The notes beneath the pieces are model-generated. The model did no database searches. It was not told the DNA's origin and was given only the letters and a program-made list of their open reading frames with translations. Made by a program: the position numbers and the translations under genes. Below, piece by piece: positions 5,700 to 13,065 of a stretch of DNA of 40,994 nt (the first letter of the stretch is position 1; each line of letters begins with the position of its first letter). This stretch comes from a virus. Location of the stretch: IMG/VR virus record IMGVR_UViG_3300030419_005118, positions 1 to 40,994 of that record; one strand, given 5' to 3'.

Positions 5700-6015
5700 A
5701 AGTCTTTTGCTCTCCGTCTTCAAAAGTTATAATCGTCCTGTTTGTAGGGTGGGGGTGGACATGGACTTTCAAAAAGTCATCCATCGAATCGAAAATCGCA
5801 ATACCTCCACGTGGAGGAGGATATAGCCAGTGAACCATGCACTGGCCGGTGCCCATGACCGCGCCCTCGATTACCACGCCCTCGCCAGATACGCCTGTCT
5901 CATCAAGTTGACGACACACTGTAAAAGTACGAATTCCTTGCGGTGCCAGCTTCTCTGGCGGTTTTGGTTTAAGGTCCACTTCTTCATGGACTTGTTCTAA
6001 TTCTTTTTCAGACAT
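5680..6015 (-). CDS. Conserved phage protein (111 aa)
   Basis: ATG behind GGAGGACAC. After an acidic, proline-rich N-terminus comes TFTVCRQLDETGVSGEGVV, then GTGQCMVHWLYPPPRGGIAI, DSMDDFLKVHVHPHP and IITFEDGEQ. I recognise this combination from uncharacterised proteins of large phages. The glycine-rich strands look like a small beta domain. No catalytic site was seen. Confidence 0.8.
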   Translation of the reverse strand: MSEKELEQVHEEVDLKPKPPEKLAPQGIRTFTVCRQLDETGVSGEGVVIEGAVMGTGQCMVHWLYPPPRGGIAIFDSMDDFLKVHVHPHPTNRTIITFEDGEQKTYGESVD

Positions 6016-6068
6016 TTAAGTGTCCTCCGAACACACAGTAAGTAGTTTAACAACACGCTTAATTGCTA

Positions 6069-6407
6069 TCAAGGCGTGGGGGCCGTTCTGGGGAGAACCC
6101 AAACATCGTCGTTCAAGCCGCCAAATTCGTTCTCAAGTCGTGAAATACATTCGCATGTCGAATTTGAAACAGATTTCATTCTGTTGCCGGATGTGCTGCA
6201 TGAGGCTTCGCACTGTACAATTGTTTCTGAATCAAGGCTGCAAGACGAGACATAAAAACAAAGAAAAATTGTCAGACAAATGTATAAAACACACTTTGCA
6301 ACTCCCGATGCAATCGCTTTCAGAGCCTTGTCTTCTGCGTCAATGTCTAACTTTTGTCCATGATTGTGTCTCGGCATTCCAGACGAGTCTATTGGTCGCT
6401 GTGTCAT
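6069..6407 (-). CDS. Membrane protein with Cys-rich extracytoplasmic tail (112 aa)
   Basis: I start at MTQRPIDSSGMPRHNHGQK. After a polar N-terminus there is one membrane segment (CVLYICLTIFLCFYVSS). The tail has Cys in CSLDSETIVQCEASCSTSG and STCECI. Five Cys residues outside the membrane suggest disulphides in an oxidising compartment. It overlaps the upstream gene by 68 bases, unusually long here. Function is unknown, possibly envelope remodelling or exclusion. Confidence 0.7.
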   Translation of the reverse strand: MTQRPIDSSGMPRHNHGQKLDIDAEDKALKAIASGVAKCVLYICLTIFLCFYVSSCSLDSETIVQCEASCSTSGNRMKSVSNSTCECISRLENEFGGLNDDVWVLPRTAPTP

Positions 6408-6624
6408 GTATATTCCTATCTCTTTTTGGGATCGGGTGGCCGAATCCCATATCATCAGGATCTATTATATCATAGTCGTAATCGCTATTCAATAAATTAT
6501 CGACCGTTCGATTAAGTTTTTTTATTCTTTTGGATTCTTTATGCATTACTATGCCGGATACTAAATAATAAATACCGAACAGTACACAGCAAGCATATGC
6601 AAACAAAAATATGTTATGCGGCAA
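6340..6624 (-). CDS. Membrane protein (94 aa)
   Basis: Best start is a TTG behind AGAGAGGTGTAGA, giving MPHNIFLFAYACCVLFGIYY and one membrane segment. A basic stretch (HKESKRIKKLNR), an acidic stretch (NSDYDYDIIDPDDMG) and a tail ending WNAETQSWTKVRH follow. An earlier TTG would overlap the tiny gene upstream. Third of four consecutive small membrane proteins. Confidence 0.68.
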   Translation of the reverse strand: MPHNIFLFAYACCVLFGIYYLVSGIVMHKESKRIKKLNRTVDNLLNSDYDYDIIDPDDMGFGHPIPKRDRNIHDTATNRLVWNAETQSWTKVRH

Positions 6625-6625
6625 T

Positions 6626-6718
6626 CTACACCTCTCTCTTACTAAATAGCCAGTAAATTGCAATTCCCACGACGACAGCCAAGTCCAATAATAAAATATA
6701 CGCGCCGCATTCCATCAT
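6626..6718 (-). CDS. 30-aa membrane peptide
   Basis: Two adjacent ATG codons overlap the upstream stop (TGATGATG). MMECGAYILLLDLAVVVGIA, then IYWLFSKREV, gives a single hydrophobic helix with a basic end. Its stop lies one base before the next start, so translation is probably coupled. Function is unknown. Confidence 0.6.
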   Translation of the reverse strand: MMECGAYILLLDLAVVVGIAIYWLFSKREV

Positions 6719-6894
6719 CAGTCCCAACCTTTATTTTTCTCATGGTCGTGAATCATCTGATCCATAAATCTTTTCATTTCGTAATCTAAAACCTTAACTC
6801 TATATGTCTCATTTTTTTTATACTGCGAATATCTATACATCACAAATCCGTACATGCATACAACCATCAGCAGACTAAATCCAGCAAAACCCAC
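6718..6894 (-). CDS. Small membrane protein (58 aa)
   Basis: GTG start after AGGAGGGTAAAGT. MGFAGFSLLMVVCMYGFVMY is one membrane segment, followed by a basic, helical cytoplasmic-type tail (RYSQYKKNETYRVKVLDYEM) ending HEKNKGWD. It directly follows the vWA lipoprotein gene, so the small membrane proteins and the lipoproteins may belong to one envelope-directed operon. Confidence 0.65.
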   Translation of the reverse strand: MGFAGFSLLMVVCMYGFVMYRYSQYKKNETYRVKVLDYEMKRFMDQMIHDHEKNKGWD

Positions 6895-6905
6895 ACTTTA
6901 CCCTC

Positions 6906-7949
6906 CTATGCGCCAGTATCCAAGCCTGTATCTCCTGTGTCGCCTCCCTCCGTTGGAAAGTAGCGATACCCGACCTCCACTAAGTCGTTTCCACTTGGCA
7001 CAACTGTAAAATAAATAGTATTGTCGGAAGAAGTATACGTCCAATCATAATTTAATGCCCCATTTATGAAAACTCTTATCGAATCTTCGATAGGCTCGTG
7101 AGTTAGCTGAAGATATTCATACGGTTCCAGGCGAGAGGCTGCGTCTATTACACCAGCAGACCAATCTTCGGAGCAAACATCAACAATTTGGCCAGCAAAG
7201 TAATTGGTAGCCTCAATATACCTATCGCCATTATTATAAGCATTAGTATTGCAAAGCGACTCAGAAGGATCTATATTAACAATGCTTGATAAGAATACTG
7301 ATCCACCTCGTAGTCCCTGATACCATGATACGAACCCATCAACCGTTGGAAAGTGGGCATCACTTTGCTCCTCTTCATCGGACACAAACACTACTAGTAG
7401 CGCCGCATCATAGCGAAGCCATGTTTGAGCATATGTATTGTTGATGAGATATTCATAAGATGCATCGAAGCCTTCTTCCCTGTGCCCCCTTCCCATATTG
7501 TAGTACATATTCTCTGCGTCTACTATATCGTCACCAGGGACAAGTGGAAATTGAGCCTCTATAGAAGCGTATGATGGGTCATTGGTCATCATAGCCAATC
7601 GCCAACCACTGTCTGGCAGCGCCAAGAGCATCGCCTCTATTCCGGCCAACAATTGTTCATCATAGCGATTCATTGAGCCGGAAGTGTCAATAACCCAAAG
7701 AATATCAACACCATCGACCGACTGAGGTTGGATAAACGAGTCTACCCATATCTCGCCTGCATCAGCGGGAACCTCGACCTCTATGTAGACAGGCACCTCT
7801 ACTTCTTCATAAACAGTTTCATAAACTGTTTCCACCACGGTTTCAGTGCCGGATCCGACGATATGGTAATCCATGTTTGTGGTGCATCCGGTTACAAAAA
7901 GTATCGAAAGAAGAACTCCAATAATTCTTTTTGCAACTCCGACAAACAT
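6906..7949 (-). CDS. von Willebrand factor A domain lipoprotein (347 aa)
   Basis: Starts at ATG behind GGAGGATTG. A signal peptide with lipobox FVTGC (Cys about residue 22) predicts a lipid-anchored envelope protein. A Glu/Val/Thr-rich linker (VVETVYETVYEEVEVP) leads to a vWA domain with a MIDAS motif WVIDTSGSMNRYDEQ near residue 85. VVFVSDEEEQSD follows later, and two Cys may pair. After a C-terminal beta region the protein ends in repeated DTG (GDTGDTGLDTGA), a tail style I associate with lipoproteins of Myxococcota-like bacteria. Such proteins bind ligands through a divalent metal. A secreted vWA lipoprotein is unusual in a phage and may be a host-derived surface or exclusion factor. Confidence 0.85.
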   Translation of the reverse strand: MFVGVAKRIIGVLLSILFVTGCTTNMDYHIVGSGTETVVETVYETVYEEVEVPVYIEVEVPADAGEIWVDSFIQPQSVDGVDILWVIDTSGSMNRYDEQLLAGIEAMLLALPDSGWRLAMMTNDPSYASIEAQFPLVPGDDIVDAENMYYNMGRGHREEGFDASYEYLINNTYAQTWLRYDAALLVVFVSDEEEQSDAHFPTVDGFVSWYQGLRGGSVFLSSIVNIDPSESLCNTNAYNNGDRYIEATNYFAGQIVDVCSEDWSAGVIDAASRLEPYEYLQLTHEPIEDSIRVFINGALNYDWTYTSSDNTIYFTVVPSGNDLVEVGYRYFPTEGGDTGDTGLDTGA

Positions 7950-7954
7950 AGCTA

Positions 7955-8743
7955 TCAATCCTCCAATAGACCCTCTATCTCTTCTACACTAACGCCCCAA
8001 ATCGGAGAAACATACACAATATTTTCTTGTAGTTGCGGCCCAAAGATGCCCCGATTTACATCTATGGCAACCAAGACACCTATATATCTACCTCTGCTGT
8101 CAAAAACGCCAGAACCAGAAGATCCCATCCAAGCGTATGACTGCATGATGATAAATCCATGCCCATCGTCAATTCCTGCCAACGTACCATTTAGTGTCAG
8201 CGGTTCCGTATGCTCATGGTTGCCAGGGAAGCCAGTGTATAATACTTCCACGCCCTCATCAGCCTGTGCTGGGCGCAGCGGATTGAATCGAGCGGCATCC
8301 ACCGTTCTCATTCTTGGCACCAGCAACACACATATATCGCGCTCGCGGTTGCTATAAATTATTGTTCCAGCAACCATTTCACCGTCCTGACTCTGAACCA
8401 TCGCTCCTGAGATTCTAGGATCGTCGTACACATGGTACGCTGTTATAACAATGTGCGATCCCTTGTGTTCAAAATATGTGCCAGAGCCCCTGACAACTCT
8501 GTGGCCCGCAATTGTTCCCCACACGACAACGGCAGAGTCTTTTGACATCCTTAAAGTTCGTGCATGTCTTAGCGATGCGGGTACGGTTTCACCAACTGTT
8601 TCGCCGACCGTAGCTTCAGGCGCATGCGTATCTACGTTGCTTTGCGCTGCTTGATGCTGTGGGACCGGCGTGCATCCTAGGGCCATAAACAAAGCCGCGA
8701 ACCATAAAATCAGGGTGGATTTATGGCGTGCGACATGCTGCAT
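7955..8743 (-). CDS. Trypsin-like serine protease lipoprotein (262 aa)
   Basis: Signal peptide with lipobox MALGC, then a disordered linker with repeated VGETVGETV. The protease domain shows the chymotrypsin-fold triad: His in VITAYHVYDD (about 103), Asp in RERDICVLLV (about 136) and Ser in GSSGSGVFDSRG (about 208). GTLAGIDDGHGF and YIGVLVAID match the fold. No PDZ domain is present, so it is a minimal S1 protease anchored in the envelope. ATG follows GGAGGG. It lies 5 bases upstream of the vWA gene, so the two are co-translated and may act together. Targets are unknown. Confidence 0.85.
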   Translation of the reverse strand: MQHVARHKSTLILWFAALFMALGCTPVPQHQAAQSNVDTHAPEATVGETVGETVPASLRHARTLRMSKDSAVVVWGTIAGHRVVRGSGTYFEHKGSHIVITAYHVYDDPRISGAMVQSQDGEMVAGTIIYSNRERDICVLLVPRMRTVDAARFNPLRPAQADEGVEVLYTGFPGNHEHTEPLTLNGTLAGIDDGHGFIIMQSYAWMGSSGSGVFDSRGRYIGVLVAIDVNRGIFGPQLQENIVYVSPIWGVSVEEIEGLLED

Positions 8744-8779
8744 AAAATATGCCCTCCATTTGTAACTATGGGCGACAAA

Positions 8780-8806
8780 ACAAAAAAGACACCAAACGGC
8801 GTCTTA
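8780..8806 (-). terminator. Intrinsic terminator after the cupin gene
   Basis: On the minus strand AAGACGCC, loop GTTT, GGTGTCTT (one G-U pair) is followed by a T run. It separates the cupin and upstream genes from the lipoprotein operon. Confidence 0.75.
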
Positions 8807-8829
8807 ATTGAAAAAATAAATTTGTGGAT

Positions 8830-9207
8830 TTACGTTTTTGCAATCATCACTTCACGGTCGTAATCGTCTTCAAGGCGAATCTCGTCATCCACTTTTGCGC
8901 CGCTTATTTCCAAAAGTTTTACGTCACAATTACAGTGGGCACAAAATCTATGCACAGTGCTCGGTCTAATTCTAAAGACATCGCCATTCCTTAAAATTCT
9001 GACATTATCTTCACCATCTTCTGTGATCTCAAGCATTAGTCTACCGCGCATAACATAGATTGTTTCGTCCTTAACTATATGATAATGCTTAGAAATTCTA
9101 TGACCTTCTTTAATTCTTAAAATGCGAGCCGAGTAGTGCTTATTTTTTGCAATAGTCACTACGCTTCCCCATGGCTTCTGAACGTGTTGTGATTCAAACT
9201 TTGGCAT
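8830..9207 (-). CDS. Cupin-domain protein, mannose-6-phosphate isomerase type II-like (125 aa)
   Basis: Opens with VQKPWGSVVTIAKN, matching the start of the C-terminal cupin of mannose-1-phosphate guanylyltransferase/phosphomannose isomerase. Likely metal ligands are HYH and Glu in ISKHYHIVKDETIYV and the His in RPSTVHRFCAH. It ends with the family's EISGAKVDDEIRLEDDYDR. The transferase domain is absent, so it is a stand-alone cupin. It may isomerise a sugar phosphate or act as a binding protein. Nearest functional partner unknown. Confidence 0.85.
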   Translation of the reverse strand: MPKFESQHVQKPWGSVVTIAKNKHYSARILRIKEGHRISKHYHIVKDETIYVMRGRLMLEITEDGEDNVRILRNGDVFRIRPSTVHRFCAHCNCDVKLLEISGAKVDDEIRLEDDYDREVMIAKT

Positions 9208-9208
9208 C

Positions 9209-9985
9209 TTATACTCCTTTCGTAATTAAAATGTGTGCGGGATCTTGTTCTGTTTTGTTGTAGAATTTATCAATTTTTATAATATTGTTTTGCTTATACA
9301 TTTTAACCAAATCGTCGTGATAATTTAAGAATAAAATCCATTTATTTTTTAGCGCCAAAAGCTCACGTAAAATAGAATGGTCGATAATGTTGTTTTCTGG
9401 GTGGGTCAGTGTCGCATGCGTCAGGCCAATCATCGGCTTGTATGGCGGCGGGCAACACAAAAGCAAGCCATCGGTGCTGCTGATTGTATTTGCATAATCC
9501 TGTTCATAAAATACTTTTAGATTTTTGGTATTAAAATTTCTCAGAACCTGTAGCGAATATTCATTAAAATGTGGATGATATTTTTGCATCCTGCCGTGCG
9601 AAACTGTGCCGGTCACTGTACTTCTATTGATTGCAAAAAACATAGCGGCCTTTGTAAATGGTTCGTTATTGTCGCTAAGATTTTTCTGCATTAAGTAAAG
9701 CATGTCCTCGTCAATTGACAATAAATGTTTGGCCGACTGAAAGATGGCTTCGGAATCTTTTAGCAAGCAATTCCAAAAATCAAACAAATCTTTGAAATCA
9801 GTGTACGCTTTAATTTTGAATGCATAGTTTAACAAGCCAGTCTCTAGCCCGCCGCCCGCAAAAAACGGAGATACAATATCCTTTGTCGAACCTGAGATTA
9901 TATCAGAAACAATGTGGGTTATTTTAGATGCATCATTCGGAAAGCGCAGAGGTGTTTTTAATCTATTGAACATTCGCTTTCGCAT
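9209..9985 (-). CDS. D12-type adenine methylase-like protein with altered DPPY (258 aa)
   Basis: The N-terminus FNRLKTPLRFPNDASK and PFFAGGGLETGLLN (about residue 40) match the start and the SAM-binding FxGxG motif of Dam-family (D12) DNA adenine methyltransferases. The following helices and NRSTVTGTVSHG also fit. Where DPPY is expected, near residue 178, the sequence is LLLCCPPPYKP, with Pro in place of the catalytic Asp. It may be a non-methylating relative, an altered enzyme, or a sequence-level divergence with another acid. The start may instead be the ATG four codons later. It overlaps the glutaredoxin gene by 28 bases. Confidence 0.78.
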   Translation of the reverse strand: MRKRMFNRLKTPLRFPNDASKITHIVSDIISGSTKDIVSPFFAGGGLETGLLNYAFKIKAYTDFKDLFDFWNCLLKDSEAIFQSAKHLLSIDEDMLYLMQKNLSDNNEPFTKAAMFFAINRSTVTGTVSHGRMQKYHPHFNEYSLQVLRNFNTKNLKVFYEQDYANTISSTDGLLLCCPPPYKPMIGLTHATLTHPENNIIDHSILRELLALKNKWILFLNYHDDLVKMYKQNNIIKIDKFYNKTEQDPAHILITKGV

Positions 9986-10245
9986 TCTTCGGAGTCATTA
10001 CCAATCTCAAAATATTCTTTCAGATCACTGCAACCTCCGACCAAACACTCTTCGCCGTTAATGTCTCTGACCACAACGATTGGTACAGTGTCCCACTTCC
10101 ATTTCTTTTTTAGCTGATTTCGATATTCAGCACTTTTGTCAAGCATGGTCAAAACATATTCATAGCCCGAATCATCAAGCACCTTGATGGCCTCGATACA
10201 AAATGGACACGTGCTGGTGGCGTAAATGTGAAAATGGTTTATCAT
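9958..10245 (-). CDS. Glutaredoxin (95 aa)
   Basis: Thioredoxin fold with the active site STCPFCIEAIKVL near residue 12, TVPIVVV carrying the cis-Pro, and CLVGGCSDLKEYF for the glutathione-binding GG. The acidic C-terminus adds Cys residues (SEECESECSID). A likely electron donor to the ribonucleotide reductase encoded at 27824-29797. ATG follows GAGAGGATAAA. Confidence 0.9.
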   Translation of the reverse strand: MINHFHIYATSTCPFCIEAIKVLDDSGYEYVLTMLDKSAEYRNQLKKKWKWDTVPIVVVRDINGEECLVGGCSDLKEYFEIGNDSEECESECSID

Positions 10246-10246
10246 T

Positions 10247-10543
10247 TTATCCTCTCAATAATTGTTTTGCACCGGTTCTCAATTGACCCTCTACCACGTC
10301 TGGTGACCCAACAACAACCAAGTCTAGACCGGTGGATCCACGATTCAATTGAACCCTGGTGAACCTCTGGCGATCGTCCAGTCCCTCGGGTAGCTTGCCT
10401 TCTTGAAGAAGTCGCGAAGTGAATATATCTTCGCGCAGGCAAACAACGTGCTCTGGATTGATATACACTTCTCTTAGTGTATATGCTGAATTTTTTATAA
10501 CATTAGAACTTTTTGATACTTCTATCAAGCGAATAGTCGCCAT
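10247..10543 (-). CDS. Conserved phage protein (98 aa)
   Basis: I start at MATIRLIEVSKSSNVIKN behind ACGGAG. The body YTLREVYINPEHVVCLREDI, RLLQEGKLPEGLDDRQRFTR and LDLVVVGSPDVVEGQL matches an uncharacterised family I have met in large phages. The first half (REVYINPEHVVCLRE) resembles the small FlbD-like fold, but that is weak. Immediately precedes the glutaredoxin gene. Confidence 0.82.
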   Translation of the reverse strand: MATIRLIEVSKSSNVIKNSAYTLREVYINPEHVVCLREDIFTSRLLQEGKLPEGLDDRQRFTRVQLNRGSTGLDLVVVGSPDVVEGQLRTGAKQLLRG

Positions 10544-10790
10544 TTTTAACTCCGTTTTCTTCGTTATCGACCGTAAATAAGTCACTTGGTTTTGCAGACC
10601 ATGTTTGGCCTCTAAATAATACCTCACATGCGAAAACAAATTTGCTCTTTTTTAATTCAGAATTTAGAACAAGAACGTATTGTGGTTCCGTCGTTGTAAA
10701 ATAATTACTGACCCCTCCATCGTCGTTGTACTGAACTAGGGATACGTCGGATGGAACATAGGCTAAGTCCCCAGGTTGAAAATCTTTCAT
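10503..10790 (-). CDS. GDL-type small protein (95 aa)
   Basis: Opens MKDFQPGDLAYVPSDVSLVQ, then TEPQYVLVLNSELK and ACEVLFRGQTWSAKPSDLFTV. The layout of an N-terminal PGDL, a hydrophobic strand, and a terminal strand holding W and DLF resembles the VGDLV proteins, and may be a distant relative. ATG follows GGAGG. It overlaps the downstream gene by 41 bases. Confidence 0.75.
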   Translation of the reverse strand: MKDFQPGDLAYVPSDVSLVQYNDDGGVSNYFTTTEPQYVLVLNSELKKSKFVFACEVLFRGQTWSAKPSDLFTVDNEENGVKNGDYSLDRSIKKF

Positions 10791-11093
10791 CTATTCCGCC
10801 TCCATTGGCACTTCGCCAGTTGTTGGCAGTTCGCCCATTAACAGCTTTTGATAGCCACCTAAAATACTCATGCAGTCATCAAGGCGAATATCAATCTCTG
10901 CTAGTCTTTCGCGAAATTTAGATATTATGTCCAAGGCAGTGAGCACATTTTTATTGTCCAAGCACTCTCTTGTGTCATTCGCAAGTGCTTCATTGTTCAA
11001 GTAGTCTAACAAATTTTCTGCTTCCTGCACAAAAGCGATAACGCGATCTGGTATTTCGTCAGTGTCAACTGAAAACTGTATGTTGACCCTCAT
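10791..11093 (-). CDS. Helical phage protein (100 aa)
   Basis: MRVNIQFSVDTDEIPDRVIA starts with one beta strand, then three amphipathic helices (FVQEAENLLDYLNNEAL, VLTALDIISKFRERLAEIDI, DDCMSILGGYQKLL). A short proline-containing tail closes the protein. I recognise the MRVNIQFSV opening as a recurrent phage protein of unknown role. ATG behind GGAGTTTAA. Confidence 0.78.
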   Translation of the reverse strand: MRVNIQFSVDTDEIPDRVIAFVQEAENLLDYLNNEALANDTRECLDNKNVLTALDIISKFRERLAEIDIRLDDCMSILGGYQKLLMGELPTTGEVPMEAE

Positions 11094-11106
11094 TTAAACT
11101 CCAATG

Positions 11107-11427
11107 TTAACTAAGTTGTGGAAATAGTGCTTGCCATATTCCCAAAGATGCCAAGCCAACAATTGATGTGAACATGATCCACATTATTTTGGACGATGTG
11201 GACTTCCACGATTCTAAAGAACGAAGTCGTGCATAAATTCCTTGATCTGGATTATAAACCGCTTCCTTGATTTTTGTTATATCCTCGGCCATGGATTCGA
11301 TTTCGTCCTTGACGACACCGATGCCATCCATCATTCTTTCGAGTTGTGACTCTAGTCGAATAAAAGCCTCTTTAAGCTCGTAACTTTGCTCATCCACAAA
11401 TTGATCCCTCGCTAATGCTGCATGCAT
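11107..11427 (-). CDS. Coiled-coil protein with C-terminal membrane anchor (106 aa)
   Basis: A long charged helix (ELKEAFIRLESQLERMMDG, VVKDEIESMAEDITKIKEAV) is followed by YARLRSLESWKSTSSKIMW and a hydrophobic anchor (IMFTSIVGLASLGIWQALF). The layout resembles XhlA-type proteins that work with holins, so a lysis role is possible but unproven. It starts immediately after groEL. Confidence 0.75.
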   Translation of the reverse strand: MHAALARDQFVDEQSYELKEAFIRLESQLERMMDGIGVVKDEIESMAEDITKIKEAVYNPDQGIYARLRSLESWKSTSSKIMWIMFTSIVGLASLGIWQALFPQLS

Positions 11428-11435
11428 AAATAGTT

Positions 11436-13013
11436 TTATACTCCGATAATAGCATGATTAGTGGTAATTAAAGTACCGGCGACCGACACCGCGTTTGAGA
11501 GGGCGGTGCCCGTTACCTTGACAGGATCAACGATTCCGGCCTCAAACATATCGCATTGTTCACTGTTGTAAAAACAATAGCCCTCGGTATCGCCTAGGCT
11601 CTCAACTAACGATTCGATTAAGTCGGGAGACAGGCCAGCGTTCAAGGCCATTTGTCGGAGCGGAGAACGAACAGCATGCTGTACTATACTAGCTCCCATA
11701 GCCTGATCGTCATTGTCGGCGTCGATGGTCAACTCTTTGCCGGCACGGATCAGTGCAACGCCTCCACCGGGCACAATGCCTTCGATTTGAGCAGAGCGCA
11801 CCGCCTCCAAAGCATCTTCGATTCTATGCTTTTTCTCGACCATTTCAATTTCAGTCGGTGCACCGACGCGAATGACTGCGATGCCACTAGCTAGGCGCGT
11901 AACTCTTTCCTGTATCCTCTCGCAATCATGCATGGACTCGGTAGATTTTAATTGATCCTTTAAGGTTTCAATACGTTGATCGACCAACTCATAATCAGCG
12001 TTACCTCCAACAACGGTTGTAGAAGTTTTTGTGCATTCGATAACCTTAGCAGATCCAAGATCCTCTAGCTTGGTTTCGTGCGCCTTCATGCCAGACTCGC
12101 GGGAGACAAACGTGGCGTTCACAGCGATGGCCAAGTCTTGCAAAATATTTCTTCGCTCCTCTCCATAGCGGGGAGCTTTGATAGCGGCAACCTTCAATGT
12201 CCCGCGCATCGCATTCATAATCATGGCCGCAAGTGCTTGATTTTCAATTTCTTCTGCGACTAAAACAAAAGGTCTTCCCTCTCTTGCAATAACTTCCAAA
12301 ATAGGCAGGATTTGCTCGACGGTCGAGATTGTATGGTCGGTTACCATGATCAACGGCTCGTCATAACGCATTATTCCTCGGCGCTCGTCAGTGATGAACG
12401 CAGTGGCACGATAGCCGGAATCAAAAATAAAACCCTCGGTAATGTCAAGAGAGGTTTCAGAAGATCGCGCTTCCTCAATTGTAATAGCGCCATCTTTTCC
12501 GACGCGATCAACTGCCATGGCAATCAAGCTGCCGATGCTCTTATCGTTGTTGGCAGAAATGGTCGCAACGTGGGCAATATCCTCCTCGCTGGTGATTGGC
12601 GTTGCTAGTTCTTTCAAATTGTCAATAACCGCTTCAGAAGCCTTGTCAATCCCTCGCTTGAGTTCAATCGGGCTAGCACCAGCAGTAAGGTATTTCTGAG
12701 CCTGCGTCAATATAGCTCGTGCCAAAACTGTTGATGTTGTTGTGCCGTCACCGGCAATATTATTTGTTTGTGTTGCTGCTTGTTTGATAATTTGGACACC
12801 AGCATTCATAAACGGATCGTCTAAATGAACGAATTGGGCCACGGTAACGCCGTCCTTTGTAATAATTGGGCTCTTACCTTTTTCTTGTAATATTACATTG
12901 CGCCCTTTCGGACCCAATGTTGATGCAACGTTATCCGCAAGGACATTAACGCCGTCAATAATCTTTTGATTCAGCGATGAATCTGAATCAAAACGCATTT
13001 TTAAGTCTGACAA
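11436..13013 (-). CDS. groEL: GroEL-like chaperonin (525 aa)
   Basis: Full-length group I chaperonin. The ATP site is intact: TLGPKGRNVIL, ITKDGVTVAQ with the conserved Asp, AGDGTTTSTVLARAIL, and RIEDALEAVRSAQIEGIVPGGG with the hydrolytic Asp. The apical domain shows YRATAFITDERRG and FVLVAEEIENQALAAMIMN. The Gly-Met-rich tail of host GroEL is missing, and the protein ends AIIGV. It probably folds phage capsid or replication proteins with the co-chaperonin encoded at 27310-27606. TTG start behind AGAGGTGTAAA. A sigma70-like promoter lies directly upstream, so it may be expressed early by host polymerase. Confidence 0.97.
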   Translation of the reverse strand: MSDLKMRFDSDSSLNQKIIDGVNVLADNVASTLGPKGRNVILQEKGKSPIITKDGVTVAQFVHLDDPFMNAGVQIIKQAATQTNNIAGDGTTTSTVLARAILTQAQKYLTAGASPIELKRGIDKASEAVIDNLKELATPITSEEDIAHVATISANNDKSIGSLIAMAVDRVGKDGAITIEEARSSETSLDITEGFIFDSGYRATAFITDERRGIMRYDEPLIMVTDHTISTVEQILPILEVIAREGRPFVLVAEEIENQALAAMIMNAMRGTLKVAAIKAPRYGEERRNILQDLAIAVNATFVSRESGMKAHETKLEDLGSAKVIECTKTSTTVVGGNADYELVDQRIETLKDQLKSTESMHDCERIQERVTRLASGIAVIRVGAPTEIEMVEKKHRIEDALEAVRSAQIEGIVPGGGVALIRAGKELTIDADNDDQAMGASIVQHAVRSPLRQMALNAGLSPDLIESLVESLGDTEGYCFYNSEQCDMFEAGIVDPVKVTGTALSNAVSVAGTLITTNHAIIGV

Positions 13014-13031
13014 TTTACACCTCTTTGTACT

Positions 13032-13060
13032 AATATAATCTATTTTTGTTTATTTGTCAA
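13032..13060 (-). promoter_or_regulatory. Sigma70-like promoter of groEL
   Basis: TTGACA at 13060-13055, 17 bases, TATATT at 13037-13032 on the minus strand. The likely transcription start is about 7 bases further, leaving a short leader with AGAGGTG before the TTG start codon. It fills the gap between the upstream stop and groEL. Confidence 0.82.
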
Positions 13061-13065
13061 GTTGT

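Noticed and set aside
11426-11435. AACTATTTAT directly after groEL as a promoter for the next gene
   Set aside because: It overlaps the start codon of that gene, so a transcript starting from it would not include the start.
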